Shown here: one piece after another, positions 23,101-34,100 of the stretch
Numbering within the stretch: position 1 is the first letter of the stretch
Layout: the number at the start of each line of letters is the position of its first letter
Assembly: GCA_027422505.1 (NCBI GenBank)
Contig: JAPQWV010000417.1
Coordinates: 124,001-188,000, forward strand
Length of the DNA: 64,000 bases
Source: Craterostigma plantagineum
Taxonomy: Eukaryota > Streptophyta > Magnoliopsida > Lamiales > Linderniaceae
Reading direction: 5' to 3'
Notes under the pieces: generated by a model
Seen by the model: the letters and a program-made list of their open reading frames with translations, nothing else
What the model was told of the DNA's origin: nothing
The model's database searches: none
Translations under genes and position numbers: made by a program

Positions 23101-23600
23101 TGCGTGTTCCAGAAAGTAGAGGCTGTCCCGAGGCATCTATAATGCTGCAGATGTCAGATTCGAAGAGAACCTTATATCCTTTGTCGCAGAAACGACCAAT
23201 GCTGAAGAGATTGTAGCTCAAACCCTCGACGTAAGAGATGCCCTTGATCGTCAATTTCTCATGTACGAGATCACCAGTTCCAAGAATTGGCGCCATTTGA
23301 CAGTTTCCGAAGGAGACCCTTCCGAGATAGCGCTCAGAGAAGTTGCTCAACAGCTCCTTGTTCCCCGTCATGTGTGTGGAGCAACCCGAGTCTAGATACC
23401 ACATGACAGACCTGCAATTATCAGCAAACGTTGGGTCCCCGTATACGGACGGGGCATTCTTGTGATACAAGTATAGTTTTCATACGCTTAAAGGGAAATG
23501 TGGTTTCTAAATCAGATTGTGTCGATTCTAATTTAGCTTTCCCTTTGTTAGTTATTTGATGATTTGGGGTTACAGTCTTTCTAACCCATATTTTCCTAAC
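20156..23600 (-). pseudogene. Element C pol: protease, integrase, reverse transcriptase, RNase H (broken)
   Basis: The protease shows YLDSGCSTHMTG near 23395. The integrase zinc domain has HRRLSHLNF and CSACELGKMKR, followed by the first catalytic Asp in LLHMDLCGPMPT. The stretch with the second Asp is deleted near 22650: the frame jumps from FVVASQTLHPL to the sequence before KTPEQNGVVERKN, which holds the catalytic Glu. After the [12 protein letters not shown] region and a Pro/Ser-rich linker comes RT (22000-20600), with [32 protein letters not shown] and [10 protein letters not shown]. RNase H ends with HSRTKHIDIRHHFIKEHVEQ and DQLADIFTKPLDVKRFQ. One-base indels near 23460, 21388, 21299 and 20525 break the frame. 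Motifs are SIRE/Maximus type. Confidence 0.9.
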
Positions 23601-26356
23601 TTGTGCTTGCATGTATGGTGTCTTATACATGTATTAGCGTGGGGATGTGGTTGTTGTTTTCGTGCTTCGGTTTTGATTGCCTTTGGCCTGCGAGTAGTCG
23701 GTGAGTTTGCGTTTGACGACGAGAGACGTTTGCGCTTAACCTTAGGCTTAGGCGAGATGGGGGATTTCATGAACGTCGTAGAGGAGGTTCGCTTGCATGG
23801 TCGGAGTGTTGCATGTTCATGTGTGGCATATTCATGAAAGCGTGGAAGAATAAAATCATCGCAGCAGCACATAGACATAAGCTTGGTAAAAGACAAATAA
23901 GTTTTGGCAGCATAATTGTCTACGACCTTAGGACATTGGGATTCAGTACATATGGAGGAAAGACGAATATAGGATGGTCTTTTCTTCTTGTCATCGAAGA
24001 GCGGATTCTCCATTATTTGATACGAACTCCCATCCAGAGATGTCGAACTCACATTCCCTGTATCCATAAGAATACGCGAGTTAGTGTTAGAATATGTATC
24101 AGCTTCAGGAGTCATCTTCGCCGTCCTCTTACATTTACATGTTTGAGAATCGGGTATTTGACTCGACGTAGAAGGTTTGTTCGTATTGAGAGATTGTTCT
24201 AGGGTAAAGATTTTGTAAAGTAGATCTTCTCGCTCTTTTGCAAAGGCTTTCCGCTCTACATCTATGGTTCGTTCTAGTTCTGCTATGATCAGAAGTTTCT
24301 CTGGGACATAGATGCGAGAGAGAGCTTCTCGGAAAGCGATTTCTTGTTCTTCGGTTGGGAACTGAGACTTGATGTCTTCAGAGAGTGAGGGCCTTTTAGT
24401 CTTATTACTAGCATTCAACTCTGTGTAGTCGTACGCGATTTCTGCCCAGAGAATGTTCTGTTCCCTCTTTTCTTCCGAAAGAACACCGGAGGAGGATCTT
24501 ACAAACGGCATGAGCTGTGAGGGAGTGCCCTTCCTCGTTTTCAGGAACGATGTACTGTACATGTTATACCTTTTGACAATTAGCGGCGTTGGATCGCAGT
24601 TGCTGGCCAGGCCGATTCCCATCCGAGCGTCGTAGAATTCTGTTTCAACTGGTTGGTTCAATAGGCATAAGATGTTTGCGGCATTTTTCCTAAGGTGCAG
24701 TTGCTCTTCAAGTTCTTTTACCTTGCGGTATAGCCTAACTCTTTCCTTCGTAAGTAGTTCATATTGGGAGGCCGTCAGGAGGCGAGAAGTTTCACATGAA
24801 CTGATGGCTAGTGTAGTTTCCTTAACCTTAGTCTCACTTTGTTCGTTCTTGCTTTGCAGACGTTTGACTAACGCTTCAGAGGCCATTAGACGTTCGTTTG
24901 CACAGGCAAGCTCTTCTACTTTTAGACTAAGTAAGGCATAGTTGTTTTCAAATTTTAGCTTAAGTTCATTATAATCCTGAGCATCTACGGTGGGTTTGTT
25001 GATGGTGTGTCGGTGAGTAAACACATTATCGAGTTGTGAGATTCGTACCTCAGACTCAGCGTTGGTAGGAGTCTCAGCTGTGTTCTTCTCAGCGTTACCC
25101 ATCTCCTCGTCCTCGTCCTGTTCGACCAGCCTTGCCATGCAGCAATCTTCATCCTTAGGCTCCTCGTCTTCTGAAGTGTCGTTCACCCATTCAGCTTCTT
25201 CAGTGAGTAGAGCTTTCCCACTTTCCATTTTGCGGGTCATTCTGGCCTTACGGTCATAGTAGCCAGAGTCCTTTACGCGTGGGGCATGGCATTCTTTTGC
25301 AAAGTGGCCTGACTTCCCACATCGAAAGCACTTTACAGACTTTTGAGGTGCTGATTCTTCTTCTTTCTTTGTTGGCTTAGCTTCCTCCGTGGGAGTGGTC
25401 TTTTTGGTGCCGCTAAAGGTTCTTTGGCGATTGGAGGAGGATGAGGATTTCTTCCCGAGCTTCTTTGAGACCATCTTAGTGAGCATTGCCAGTTGTTTGC
25501 GTAGAACACGAACATCTTCATCAGATTCTGTGTCAGCTTCGGATCCTGAAGGAGTGCCCGATACAGTAGCTGGTAGCTTCCCTTTGTTCTGTTTGGTCTT
25601 AGTGGTGGAAGATCGTTCATTGGTTTTGTTCGAGAGGAGGGCCAGTGGGTCGATTCGAGTGTTGGCGGAATTTTGCACGTAAGGAGCATAGGCAGACAGA
25701 CTGTCATAAAGAGCATGGATGGAAGTGTTGGAGAGGTCCTTACTCTGAATCATCATTACGATTGCATTGCCCCAATGTGGTTTGAGGCTACCAAGGAAGC
25801 GGTTGTTGATATCGAATTTGTCCCTCGAGATCCTGGCTTTCTTGAGTTCATTGATGACCTTCAAGTATCGGAGGTATGTATCACGCAGTTCCTCTCCTTC
25901 ATAGGCCTGGAAGTGTTCATATTGCGAGAGACATGCTGATTTCCTTCCTTGAGCACTCTCAATTGTGCCTGCCATGATTGCCACGAGCTCATCCCATATT
26001 TCCTTAGCAGTTGTGCAACACCCAATGTGAGCATAGACCTCATTTCCCATAGCCTGGAAGAGATATCCTTTGGCAGTCTCATCGGCCTGTACGCGAGCCT
26101 CTTCATCCTCATTGATGGGACCTCTAGGAGTGCGGCGTTCATCCATGGGAGGGTTTGCGTTTGGCTGTGCAGGGACTATTGTCCAGAACTGTGCTGGGCC
26201 GTTGAAGATGGAGTCCAGAAGGTATTGAGAGAGTGGTGCGCCTTTGTTTCTGATGAACGTGAGGAATCGGTTTGTCCATATGCTGTAGTCGCCTTGGCGC
26301 AGCATCGGAGGCCTGGTGTCGGAGCCCACTGTTGAGATGTCATTCGTGGTAGACAT
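23570..26356 (-). CDS. Element C Gag, 928 codons, intact
   Basis: The frame is open from ATG 26356 to a stop at 23570. The N-terminal half is the plant copia Gag core, with LRQGDYSIWTNRFLTFIRNK, GNEVYAHIGCCTTAKEIWDE and NRFLGSLKPHWG (residues 20-230). A CCHC zinc knuckle, CFRCGKSGHFAKEC, sits near residue 344. About 570 further residues follow, acidic at first and then with coiled-coil heptads (LKLKFENNYALLSLKVEELA, KELEEQLHLRK). A basic tail follows. An extended Gag with a long coiled-coil tail is typical of Sireviruses. The gene overlaps the protease frame by a frame change at about 23570-23630, so Gag-Pol would need a shift, or the change is a mutation. It is the best-preserved gene in the window. 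Confidence 0.9.
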   Translation of the reverse strand: MSTTNDISTVGSDTRPPMLRQGDYSIWTNRFLTFIRNKGAPLSQYLLDSIFNGPAQFWTIVPAQPNANPPMDERRTPRGPINEDEEARVQADETAKGYLFQAMGNEVYAHIGCCTTAKEIWDELVAIMAGTIESAQGRKSACLSQYEHFQAYEGEELRDTYLRYLKVINELKKARISRDKFDINNRFLGSLKPHWGNAIVMMIQSKDLSNTSIHALYDSLSAYAPYVQNSANTRIDPLALLSNKTNERSSTTKTKQNKGKLPATVSGTPSGSEADTESDEDVRVLRKQLAMLTKMVSKKLGKKSSSSSNRQRTFSGTKKTTPTEEAKPTKKEEESAPQKSVKCFRCGKSGHFAKECHAPRVKDSGYYDRKARMTRKMESGKALLTEEAEWVNDTSEDEEPKDEDCCMARLVEQDEDEEMGNAEKNTAETPTNAESEVRISQLDNVFTHRHTINKPTVDAQDYNELKLKFENNYALLSLKVEELACANERLMASEALVKRLQSKNEQSETKVKETTLAISSCETSRLLTASQYELLTKERVRLYRKVKELEEQLHLRKNAANILCLLNQPVETEFYDARMGIGLASNCDPTPLIVKRYNMYSTSFLKTRKGTPSQLMPFVRSSSGVLSEEKREQNILWAEIAYDYTELNASNKTKRPSLSEDIKSQFPTEEQEIAFREALSRIYVPEKLLIIAELERTIDVERKAFAKEREDLLYKIFTLEQSLNTNKPSTSSQIPDSQTCKCKRTAKMTPEADTYSNTNSRILMDTGNVSSTSLDGSSYQIMENPLFDDKKKRPSYIRLSSICTESQCPKVVDNYAAKTYLSFTKLMSMCCCDDFILPRFHEYATHEHATLRPCKRTSSTTFMKSPISPKPKVKRKRLSSSNANSPTTRRPKAIKTEARKQQPHPHANTCIRHHTCKHKLGKYGLERL

Positions 26357-28058
26357 GAGTGGTGCAGTCGAATCGTCCGTGGTTTTGATCTTGTAGAGAT
26401 AAGAAAGTTAGTAACGAACGAGATGATAAATACGAGTTTAATGTGTAGAGTTTTGAGAAGAAAATTGTTTAAAGAATTTCTTAGAACTAAGTGATCGTGT
26501 GTGACAGTCGATAATGTATGAATGAAAATGTATCTAGAAATTAGGAGAAGTTCTAGAAATTTAAGACCGAGATTTGAGACGAAAAAAATTTTCTGTCAAA
26601 AGTGGTCTAGGAAGATAGGACTAAAGTGTACGGATCAAATCTTAAATCAGTTTGGAAAGATTTTAACCCGAGAAACTCTTAACACTAGAAAGATTTGACA
26701 TTTTAGAAAAATTCGCAAGTTGAAGAATTTCGCAAGTTGTAAAAATTTTTCGTAGGTTGAGAATATTTTAAGCTTCGTAAGAAAATTTCGCACGTTATAA
26801 AACTTTTCGCATGTTGAGAATTTTTTTTTTAAAGCTTTGTAAGAAACTTTCGCAAGCTGTAAAAATTTCGCTAGTTGAGAATTTTAAAGTTTCGCAAAAG
26901 TATTTTCGCAAGTGATAAATCTTTCGCAAGTTGAGAAATTTTAAATCTTCGCAATAAAATTTCGCCAGAAAAAATTTTGCACGTAGAGAATTTTAAAGCT
27001 TTGCAAGAAAATTTCGCAAGTCAAAAAAAATTTCGCACGTTATGAAAATTTTCGCGGCCAAAAGAAAGTTTTGGAGTAAGCTTTCTTGGATATGGAATTT
27101 CTCGGATTATGAAATGTAAGCCAATTTCGCAGGTGAAAGTTTCTCGGATTTTGAAAGTAAACAGTTGCGAAAAAGAATGCTGTTTAAGTGAAAGTTTCGC
27201 GTCTTAAAATTCTCGGATCTTGAAAGTAGGCAGTTGCGAAAAATGTAGTATAAATCAAGGTTTCGCGGTTTGAAATTTCTTGGATTTGAATGTGGGCAGT
27301 TGCGAAAAAATGCAGTATAAGGGAAAGTTTCGCGGATTGTAAATTCTCGGATTTTGAAAGTAGATAGTTGCGAAAAATGTAGTAGAAGTAAAAGTTTCGC
27401 GGATTGTAAATTCTCGGATTTTAGTAGATAGTTGCGAAAAAATGTAGTATAAGGGAAAGTTTCGCGGATTGTAAATTCTCGGATTTTGAAAGTAGATAGT
27501 TGCGAAAAATGTAGTAGAAGTAAAAGTTTCGCGGATTGTAAGTTCTCGGGATCGACTTTCGCGGACGTGGAGAATTCGAGGACTTGAACGATCAAGCTCA
27601 AAGTTTCGCGGTCAAGAACATGTTAGTACTGTTCCATTGCTTTTCACGCGATTTCCCAGAAAAACGTCCCGTTCTTGCTCAAATCTCAACCAAAATCGCT
27701 CAAACTTGATCCTAAACTTCAGAAATTCTTTCCTAAACACATAATCAACCGATTTGTGAGCTAAAAACAACAAGAAATAGGTCAAATCGACCGAAAACAG
27801 AGAATGGCCGAGATGTCCTTTTCTGAAAAGTTTTTGCTTCAATCTTGCTCAAAACTCGTTAAAACTGATCCAAAAGTGTTTTAAAAACATCTTAGGCATA
27901 GAATCGATCTGGGGGAAGGTTTTAAACACAAAAACAAAGCATAAACACCCCAAAACGAGCTCAAATGCCCGAAAGTGATTTTTTATCCAAAAACACCTTT
28001 GATCTTTCTTGGAATCGAACGAAACTGGATTCAAATCAATGCAGATCGATCCACGTTT
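26357..28058 (-). mobile_element. Element C 5' leader
   Basis: 1.7 kb between primer site and Gag start, with no convincing ORF. The half nearest Gag (26690-27060) is a field of TTTCGCAAG motifs (plus strand), the same as in the post-pol spacer. Next come 66-bp tandem repeats (27110-27551). The part nearest the LTR (27560-28058) is unique. Long leaders are common in Sireviruses. Confidence 0.75.
27110..27551. repeat. Tandem repeat of 64-70 bp in the element C leader
   Basis: The phrase AGTTGCGAAAAA recurs near 27162, 27232, 27298, 27366, 27430 and 27498. Each unit also contains AAAGTTTCGCGG and TTCTCGGATTTTGAAAGTAG. The last four units alternate between two forms (GTAGTATAAGGG and GTAGTAGAAGTAA), that is, a dimer of about 132 bp is duplicated. 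Units resemble those at 18880-19220 in the same element. Confidence 0.85.
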
Positions 28059-28070
28059 GCTCTGATACCA
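28059..28070 (-). other. Primer binding site of element C (initiator Met tRNA type)
   Basis: The minus strand reads TGGTATCAGAGC, the standard initiator-Met primer site of plant copia elements, 2 bp from the LTR end at 28073. Confidence 0.92.
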
Positions 28071-28072
28071 CT

Positions 28073-28369
28073 TGTTGGTCCCGAATGCACCAAACAAGGA
28101 ATCAAAGAGGCTTTGATGGAATGAAAAGGGAGATTTCTCACCTTGTAGTGTGTGTAGTGTGTGAAAACTAGGGTTAGCCTTTTGATCTTTGATTAGCATT
28201 CAAATGGTGTTGGTAACACCTTATAGACCACATTAACCCTAGGTATATTAAGGCCCAAACACCAAAAATTAATTAATTACATTCTAGTCCAAAGCCCAAG
28301 TTAAGAGATTAATTACAATATTAGATCCCAAGACTTAAATTATTGACACAATCACTAAATATCCTAACA
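28073..28369 (-). mobile_element. 5' LTR of element C
   Basis: 297 bp, the same length as the 3' copy, with about six differences. One of them changes the TATA-like TATATACC to TATAGACC near 28214. It is followed by the target duplication AGTAC at 28370-28374. Confidence 0.93.
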
Positions 28370-28374
28370 AGTAC

Positions 28375-28781
28375 AAAGGTCTTCAGGGCTTCATCAAGAA
28401 AGGAGGCCTCGAAGGGCTCTACCGGTTCATGATGCGACAAGTCAAGTACTTCGCCGCTCACGACCTACAACAACCCAATTGCTAAGAAGAATAGGTTGAT
28501 GCTGAAGACAGAAATTCACAAGTTTTGCGACGGAACCCTCAAGATCGTCAGGAGAAATATCGAACAGAGGTTGGAAGAGATAAATAGAGACACGATGCTG
28601 AGGATCCACCGATTTGTGAGAGAATAGCCGCTCCTGATGGAATTGTTGGATGACATCGAGGGGCGCCTGAAGCTTAGGGAGACCGTTAGGGACTACGAGC
28701 ATGCGCTGGGCTTGCGCAAATCGTACTATGCCCGACAAGGACGAACATCGCAGAGACGCAATCAAGCACAAAGGGGGAGAT
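28375..28781 (+). pseudogene. Remnant G: 3' end of an accessory gene with polypurine tract
   Basis: It continues the accessory gene interrupted by element C and matches element B at 39811-40325: YKGLQGFIKK-like start, RFMMRQVKYFAAHDL, then the basic tail. About 110 bp present in B (after the motif HDL, up to the codons for YNNP) are missing near 28468, joined at a shared ACCT/ACCTAC. An in-frame TAG replaces a codon at about 28626. AAAGGGGGAGA at 28770-28780 is its polypurine tract, directly before the LTR that also serves as the 5' LTR of element B. Confidence 0.82.
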
Positions 28782-29133
28782 TGTAGAATATCATTTGTAA
28801 TTGTGCTTGATTTCATTAGTCGTCCTTTTAATTAGGGGCTTTATTTGTATTAGTGTTTTTATTAAGGACTGGCTTGATATTTATACCAAGCTTGTTTGAT
28901 ATAAATACTTGTAAATGAATTGAGCTGAATAGAGAAAGTTTAGAGAATTGATCCGAATGGCTTGCAATTCGATTTCTAGAGAGAGAAACAACAGTAACTT
29001 TCTCACTCTAATTGAATTCTCTCTCGTGTTCTTAACTTGAGTTTTTCGATCGTATTCAATTGATTATCTAAACGATCGAATTACTATGGATTCTAGCCTA
29101 GGATCGTAGAGTTGTTAATCTGAGGACCTAACA
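28782..29133 (+). mobile_element. LTR shared by remnant G (3') and element B (5')
   Basis: TGTAGAATATC at the start and CCTAACA at the end; TATAAATA at 28899-28906. Preceded by a polypurine tract (28770-28780) and followed by a primer site (29136-29147), so it is at once a 3' and a 5' LTR. Confidence 0.92.
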
Positions 29134-29135
29134 AT

Positions 29136-29147
29136 TGGTATCAGAGC
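29136..29147 (+). other. Primer binding site of element B
   Basis: TGGTATCAGAGC, initiator-Met type, 2 bp after the LTR. Confidence 0.92.
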
Positions 29148-30208
29148 AGATTCGTTCTGTTTTGAATCGTAAATTGTTAGAATTGGATCGAAATTTTATT
29201 TCGAACACTGTTCCATCGAAGAACAGATTTGGCGCGAAAAGTTTTTTGATCCAAGAGCTTAAGTCTGTGCTTAATTGACTTGAATTTGATGTTTCAGCGC
29301 TAGATTAATTGATAAATGATCATTGCGACTAGATCAGTAGCAGTTTGACCTTCGAATTTTGATTAATTTAATTCTGAAATTTTACTGTTGACGAAGAACA
29401 TGAAGAACACGTTCTGATTTTGATCAAATTCGATATATTTTGCTTCATAACGTGTTTAATTGCTTGTTCGTGCGTGATTAGTACCTGATTGCGAGCAATT
29501 ACCTCAAACTTCACTATCTGATTATTTGTTGCTCGAATCCGTGTTAATCGTATTCTGTGTATTTTTCTCTTGGTCAAATTTTCCTCGCTAGGTTTTGCGA
29601 TCGGATTAGTTTCTCGATCGATAAACTTAGCGCGAGAATTTTTCTCGGTCAGAATACAAAGTCAGCGCTGGAATCGTCATCAGCAGAAACGATTTTAGTT
29701 AGAAATATTCTCGAGCATTATCCAGCGAAAAACTTTTTCGAGTGAGACCAATTTTGACCTTGCATGCGTAATAACTTCCACTCGAAAAACTTTTGCAGTC
29801 AAACCTTTTAACGTTTGACCAGGCGAAAATCATTTATACGCGAGAAACTTTTCTAGTCAACGGATTTATTTTGACTTGTCGAGAAACTTACTAACGTACT
29901 GTTTCTTTACGATCGAAATAAATTCACGATCAGGAAACTTTTCTCGACTGAACAATTTTGGGCAATTTATTTCGCTCGTAAAATATTTCGCCGACAAAAT
30001 TTCTCGCACGAGAACAGTAAGTACATTCTATATCGACGAAATTAATTTCGATCATACTTTAAAGATTGAATCAAAAATAATTCTCGAACTAATCTTCGAA
30101 TCAAACGCTACTAACAAATTTTGTCACTTGTGAAGCACTTCACATCGTCTTCAACTCTCAAAACAATCAACGAAGATACTTCAACAACTCGACTACTATA
30201 ATACAAAC
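29148..30208 (+). mobile_element. Element B 5' leader
   Basis: About 1.06 kb, non-coding. From 29560 to 30100 it carries repeated TTTCTCG, TCGATCG and CGAGAAACTTT motifs. These are the family counterpart of the TTTCGCA field in element C. No open frame with recognisable protein. Confidence 0.7.
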
Positions 30209-31170
30209 ATGGATGCATACTCACTCGGAAATGACAACCATCCGCCGATCTTGCAAAGAGGCGAATACACAGTGTGGAGAAGCCGCTTCCTGAATTTCAT
30301 AGCTCTAAAGGATCAAGCCGAAAATCTACTGCAGTCCCTTGAAGAGGGACCGACATAGTTCTGGGTTCATGTACCCAGGGACGAATCAGCTACTCCAGTA
30401 ATTCCAGCTTCTAGGCGACTAAAGGAGCCTAGAGAATACTCTCTGGAGGAAAGAGCTCGAGCTAAGGCTGATCTAGTAGCCATGAATACCCTTATGCAGG
30501 GCATCCCCAATGATATATACAGACAAATAGACAGCCTTACATCGACTAAGGGGATGCGGGATGAGCTGCATAGGATGATGCAAAGGACGGAAGTTGGCAT
30601 AAAGGCCAAGAAGGCGAACATTCTCACTGCTTACGACTCCTTCAAAGCAAAGCCGGAGGAGAGTCTATACGAAATCTACCAACGATACCTCACTCTTCTC
30701 AACGAGATGAGGAAGATAGAAATAACAAAGACAAACATGGAAACAAACATAAGATTTCTATCTTCTCTGCCCACGGAATGGAAGAAAATATCCACACAAA
30801 TACGACAAAATAAAGATCTAGAGGAGTTGGATGTCCATGCCGTGCTCCGGAGAGTTCCGAGGTCAAGAATCCCAAAGAGACTAACAAATGCTTTAACTGT
30901 GGCAAAGCAGGTCACTTCGCCAGAGAGTGCACTCTCCCGAAGAAGAGAGATGCAAACTACTACTCCAGGAAGCTTCAATTGACAAAACAGAAAGAAGCTG
31001 GAGTAGCTCTCATGTACGAACAGGACCAATGGCTCGAGGACACGTCGAGCTCCGAAGAAGAGAACTTAGCCCTCATGGCCCGTCTCGACAACGAATTCAA
31101 TGCCGAAGCATCCACTCATACGTACGACGACAACGCATCCACGTCTTCAAATAAGATCCATCATGTATAG
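30209..31170 (+). pseudogene. Element B Gag (broken, internally deleted)
   Basis: The ATG at 30209 starts a copia Gag with LQRGEYTVWRSRFLNFIALK. An in-frame TAG lies at 30356-30358, after which the frame continues with LVAMNTLMQGIPNDIYRQID and ILTAYDSFKAKPEESLYEIY. A frame change near 30860 follows, then a CCHC knuckle CFNCGKAGHFAREC (about 30885-30927), an acidic patch DTSSSEEENLALMARLD, and a TAG at 31168 just before the protease motif. The region after the zinc knuckle is short compared with element C: about 80 residues against about 570. Confidence 0.87.
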
Positions 31171-34100
31171 TACCTCGACTCTGGTCGCTCCACACACATG
31201 ACTGGTAAACAAGAGCTGCTGAGCAACTACAAAGGCCGACCAAACAGCAAAGTTAGATTTGGGAACAACGATTCAGCCCCGATTCTAGGACTTGGGGATA
31301 TCATTCTGAAGAATCTGACCATCAAAGATGTCTCATACGTCGAAGGCCTCCGCCATAACTTGTTCAGCATAGGCCAATTCTGTGACAAAGGCTTCCAGGT
31401 GGTCTTCCATGCTGACCGATGCAGAATTTTGGATAGTCAGGACACAGAACTCCTTCAAGGACTTCGGAGATCCAATATTTACACGATCAACCTGACGTCC
31501 GTGCGGCCCTCGACAGCTGTATGCTTCATTTCTCAGATTGACTTACAGAGGAACAGCCTATGGCATCAATGACTGTCTCATCTAAACATGAAAGCTCTCC
31601 AACGTCTTTCTACGAAAAAGTTGGTTCACGGTCTTCCAACTATACAACTACAAAGGGAGCATCATTGTTCGGCATGTCACCTAGGAAAAATGAAGCGAGC
31701 ATCTCATCACGTCAAGCAAAATGCGTCTACTTCTCGACCATTGGAACTAATTCACATGGATCTCTGTGGTCCGATGCAGACTCAGAGTATCAATGGAAGA
31801 AAGTATGTCCTAGTGATTGTAGATGACTATTCTCGCTACACGTGGACAAAGTTCCTCCGAACGAAAGATGAGACCGGTGACTTGATTATCAATTTTGTGA
31901 ACACAACTCAAAATCTGCTGCAACAGACTATTCAAGTTGTTAGAACAGACTACGGCACTGAGTTCAAGAACAATCACCTCAGTGAGTTTTATCAGAAACT
32001 TGGAATAAGTCAACAATTTTCAGCCGCCAAAACACCTCAACAAAATGGGGTCGTTGAAAGGAAAAATCGAACACTAGTGGAAGCCGCTCGTACAATGCTG
32101 ACCCAATCGGGACTTCCACACTTTCTATGGGCTGAAACAGTCAATACCGCTTGTTTCACTCAAAACAGGACGGTGGTTCACAAACGGTTCAACAAGACTC
32201 CGTACGAGATTGTGAATAATAAAGTGCCCAACATCTCTTTCCTTAAAGTCTTCGGGTGCAAGTGCTTTGTGGCGAACGACCGAGAGCAACGTGCAAAGTT
32301 CGACCCTAAAGCATTCGAAGCTACATTTGTCGGGTATTCTTCAACATCAAAAGCGTACCGAGTATACATCAAGTCCAACCGAACTGTTAAGGAAAGCTAT
32401 AATGTCACTTTCCACGAAGTGGCAGAAATGGCTTCTGGTCAACTCAGTCTACAACCCGTGCCTAACCCGTTGGTTCCTGCTCAATTCAGTTCAGGACCCG
32501 TGCTCAACCCGTTGGCTTCTGAAGACAACATTTCAGAAACCCGTAATCACTAGTGTGTTGGCACAAAACCAACAGAAGATGGAAACAACTTCAGGATCAA
32601 TGTCAGATGAAGCAACGAGACTTGCAATAGACGACTTGGATTCTCTCTTCGAATCGGTATATCGGTCATACACGACTACACCTACAATGGATTCTCCACC
32701 GAACGAGACCGACGTACCAAGTTCATCTCACACCTCTACCCCACCCGATTCAGAATTGCCACAGAATACCGAAGAACCTACAGTGGTCATCGAGGAAGTA
32801 TCATCAGAGACGATCAATGCAAGTGCAGTACTGGAACTTCCTCAGACAAATGATCAATCGGAGACTATAGACAATCTAGATCCATAGATGGCTAACGCAT
32901 CGACTTCAGCCTTGCCTCATGAGCACAAGTGGACGATAGGCCACCCGGTTGTTCAGATAATTGGCGATCCTTCGGTTGGTGTGAGGACACGTCGTCAACA
33001 CAGTCTTTTCAGTTGCTTCCTGAGCCAAAAAGAGCCTACCAAAGTAGCAGACGCACTTCGAGACCCGGATTGGACAATTGCAATGCAAGAGGAAATCAAT
33101 CAATTCGAACGTCTTCAAGTGTGGACCAGGACCTTGGTACCCCGTCCAAATGGGAAAACAGTGGTCGGAACTAAATGGGTTTTCAAGAATAAGAAAAATG
33201 AAGATGGTGAAGTGATCCGGAACAAAGCAAGGCTAGTTGCTAAGGGATACAATCAACAGGAAGGCATCGACTACGACGAGACTTATGCTCCTATTGCCCG
33301 TATCGAAGCTATCCGCCTCCTGCTGGCTTATGCGGCTCACAAAGACTTCAAAGTCTATCAGATGGATGTTAAAACCGCCTTTCTCAACGGCATGTTAAAA
33401 GAAGAAGTCTACGTCGCTCAGCCGGAAGGTTTCGTTGATCAAGAACATCCCGATCACGTCTATCGCTTGCAGAAAGCTCTCTATGGACTAAAACAAGCCC
33501 CACGTGCTTGGTACGATGTCCTGAGTGATTTCCTCGTGAAGTCTGGATTCATACGAGGTACGATAGACACAACCCTCTTCAATAAATGGCATGAAAAAGA
33601 TCTGATGGTCGTCCAAGTATACGTCGATGACATCATCTTCGGATAAACAAATCCTCGGCTCTGCAAGAAGTTGGGAGATCTCATGAAGAGCAAATTCGAG
33701 ATGAGTCACATGGTATCCAAAGGGTACGAATTTTCAAACTTATCGGCTACACTGACGCTGACTATGCAGGTTGCCGAATGGGTAGGAAAAGCACGTCCGG
33801 CGGTGCTCAATTTCTAGGAGAAAAGCTGGTCTGGTGGTCATCCAAAAAGTAGAACTGTGTGTCCACTTCGATGGCCGAAGCAGAATACGTAGCTGCCGCC
33901 AGTTGTTGCTCACAGATGCTGTGGATGCGGACACAGCTTCGCGACTATGGGTACAATCTAAATAATATACCCATATATAGTGATAGTCAAAGTGCAATCG
34001 CCATTACTTGCAATCCTGTTCAATCATTCACGCACAAAACACATAGACATTAGATATCATTTTATCAAAGATCACGTAGAAAAAGGCACGATAGAGATGT

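Larger units (their letters stand above)
13959..28369 (-). mobile_element. Element C: full-length Sirevirus-like Ty1/copia retrotransposon, 14.4 kb
   Basis: Bounded by 297-bp LTRs and a 5-bp target duplication AGTAC (13954-13958 and 28370-28374). Minus-strand order: 5' LTR, primer site, 1.7-kb leader, gag (26356-23570), protease-integrase-RT-RNase H (about 23600-20156), spacer (20155-18280), accessory region (18279-14314), polypurine tract, 3' LTR. I count about six mismatches between the LTRs (about 2%), so it inserted recently compared with its neighbours. It landed in the accessory gene of remnant G. Gag is open; pol has indels and an integrase deletion, so it is non-autonomous. Confidence 0.93.

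Noticed and set aside
27107..27601. 164-codon open frame with internally repeated residues in the element C leader
   Set aside because: The protein repeat is only the 66-bp DNA tandem repeat read in a frame that happens to be open; it sits in an untranslated leader and has no related protein.
28059..28070. Possible tRNA gene from the TGGTATCAGAGC sequence (also at 29136 and 44165)
   Set aside because: Only the primer-binding stretch is present, next to LTR ends; no cloverleaf can be drawn.
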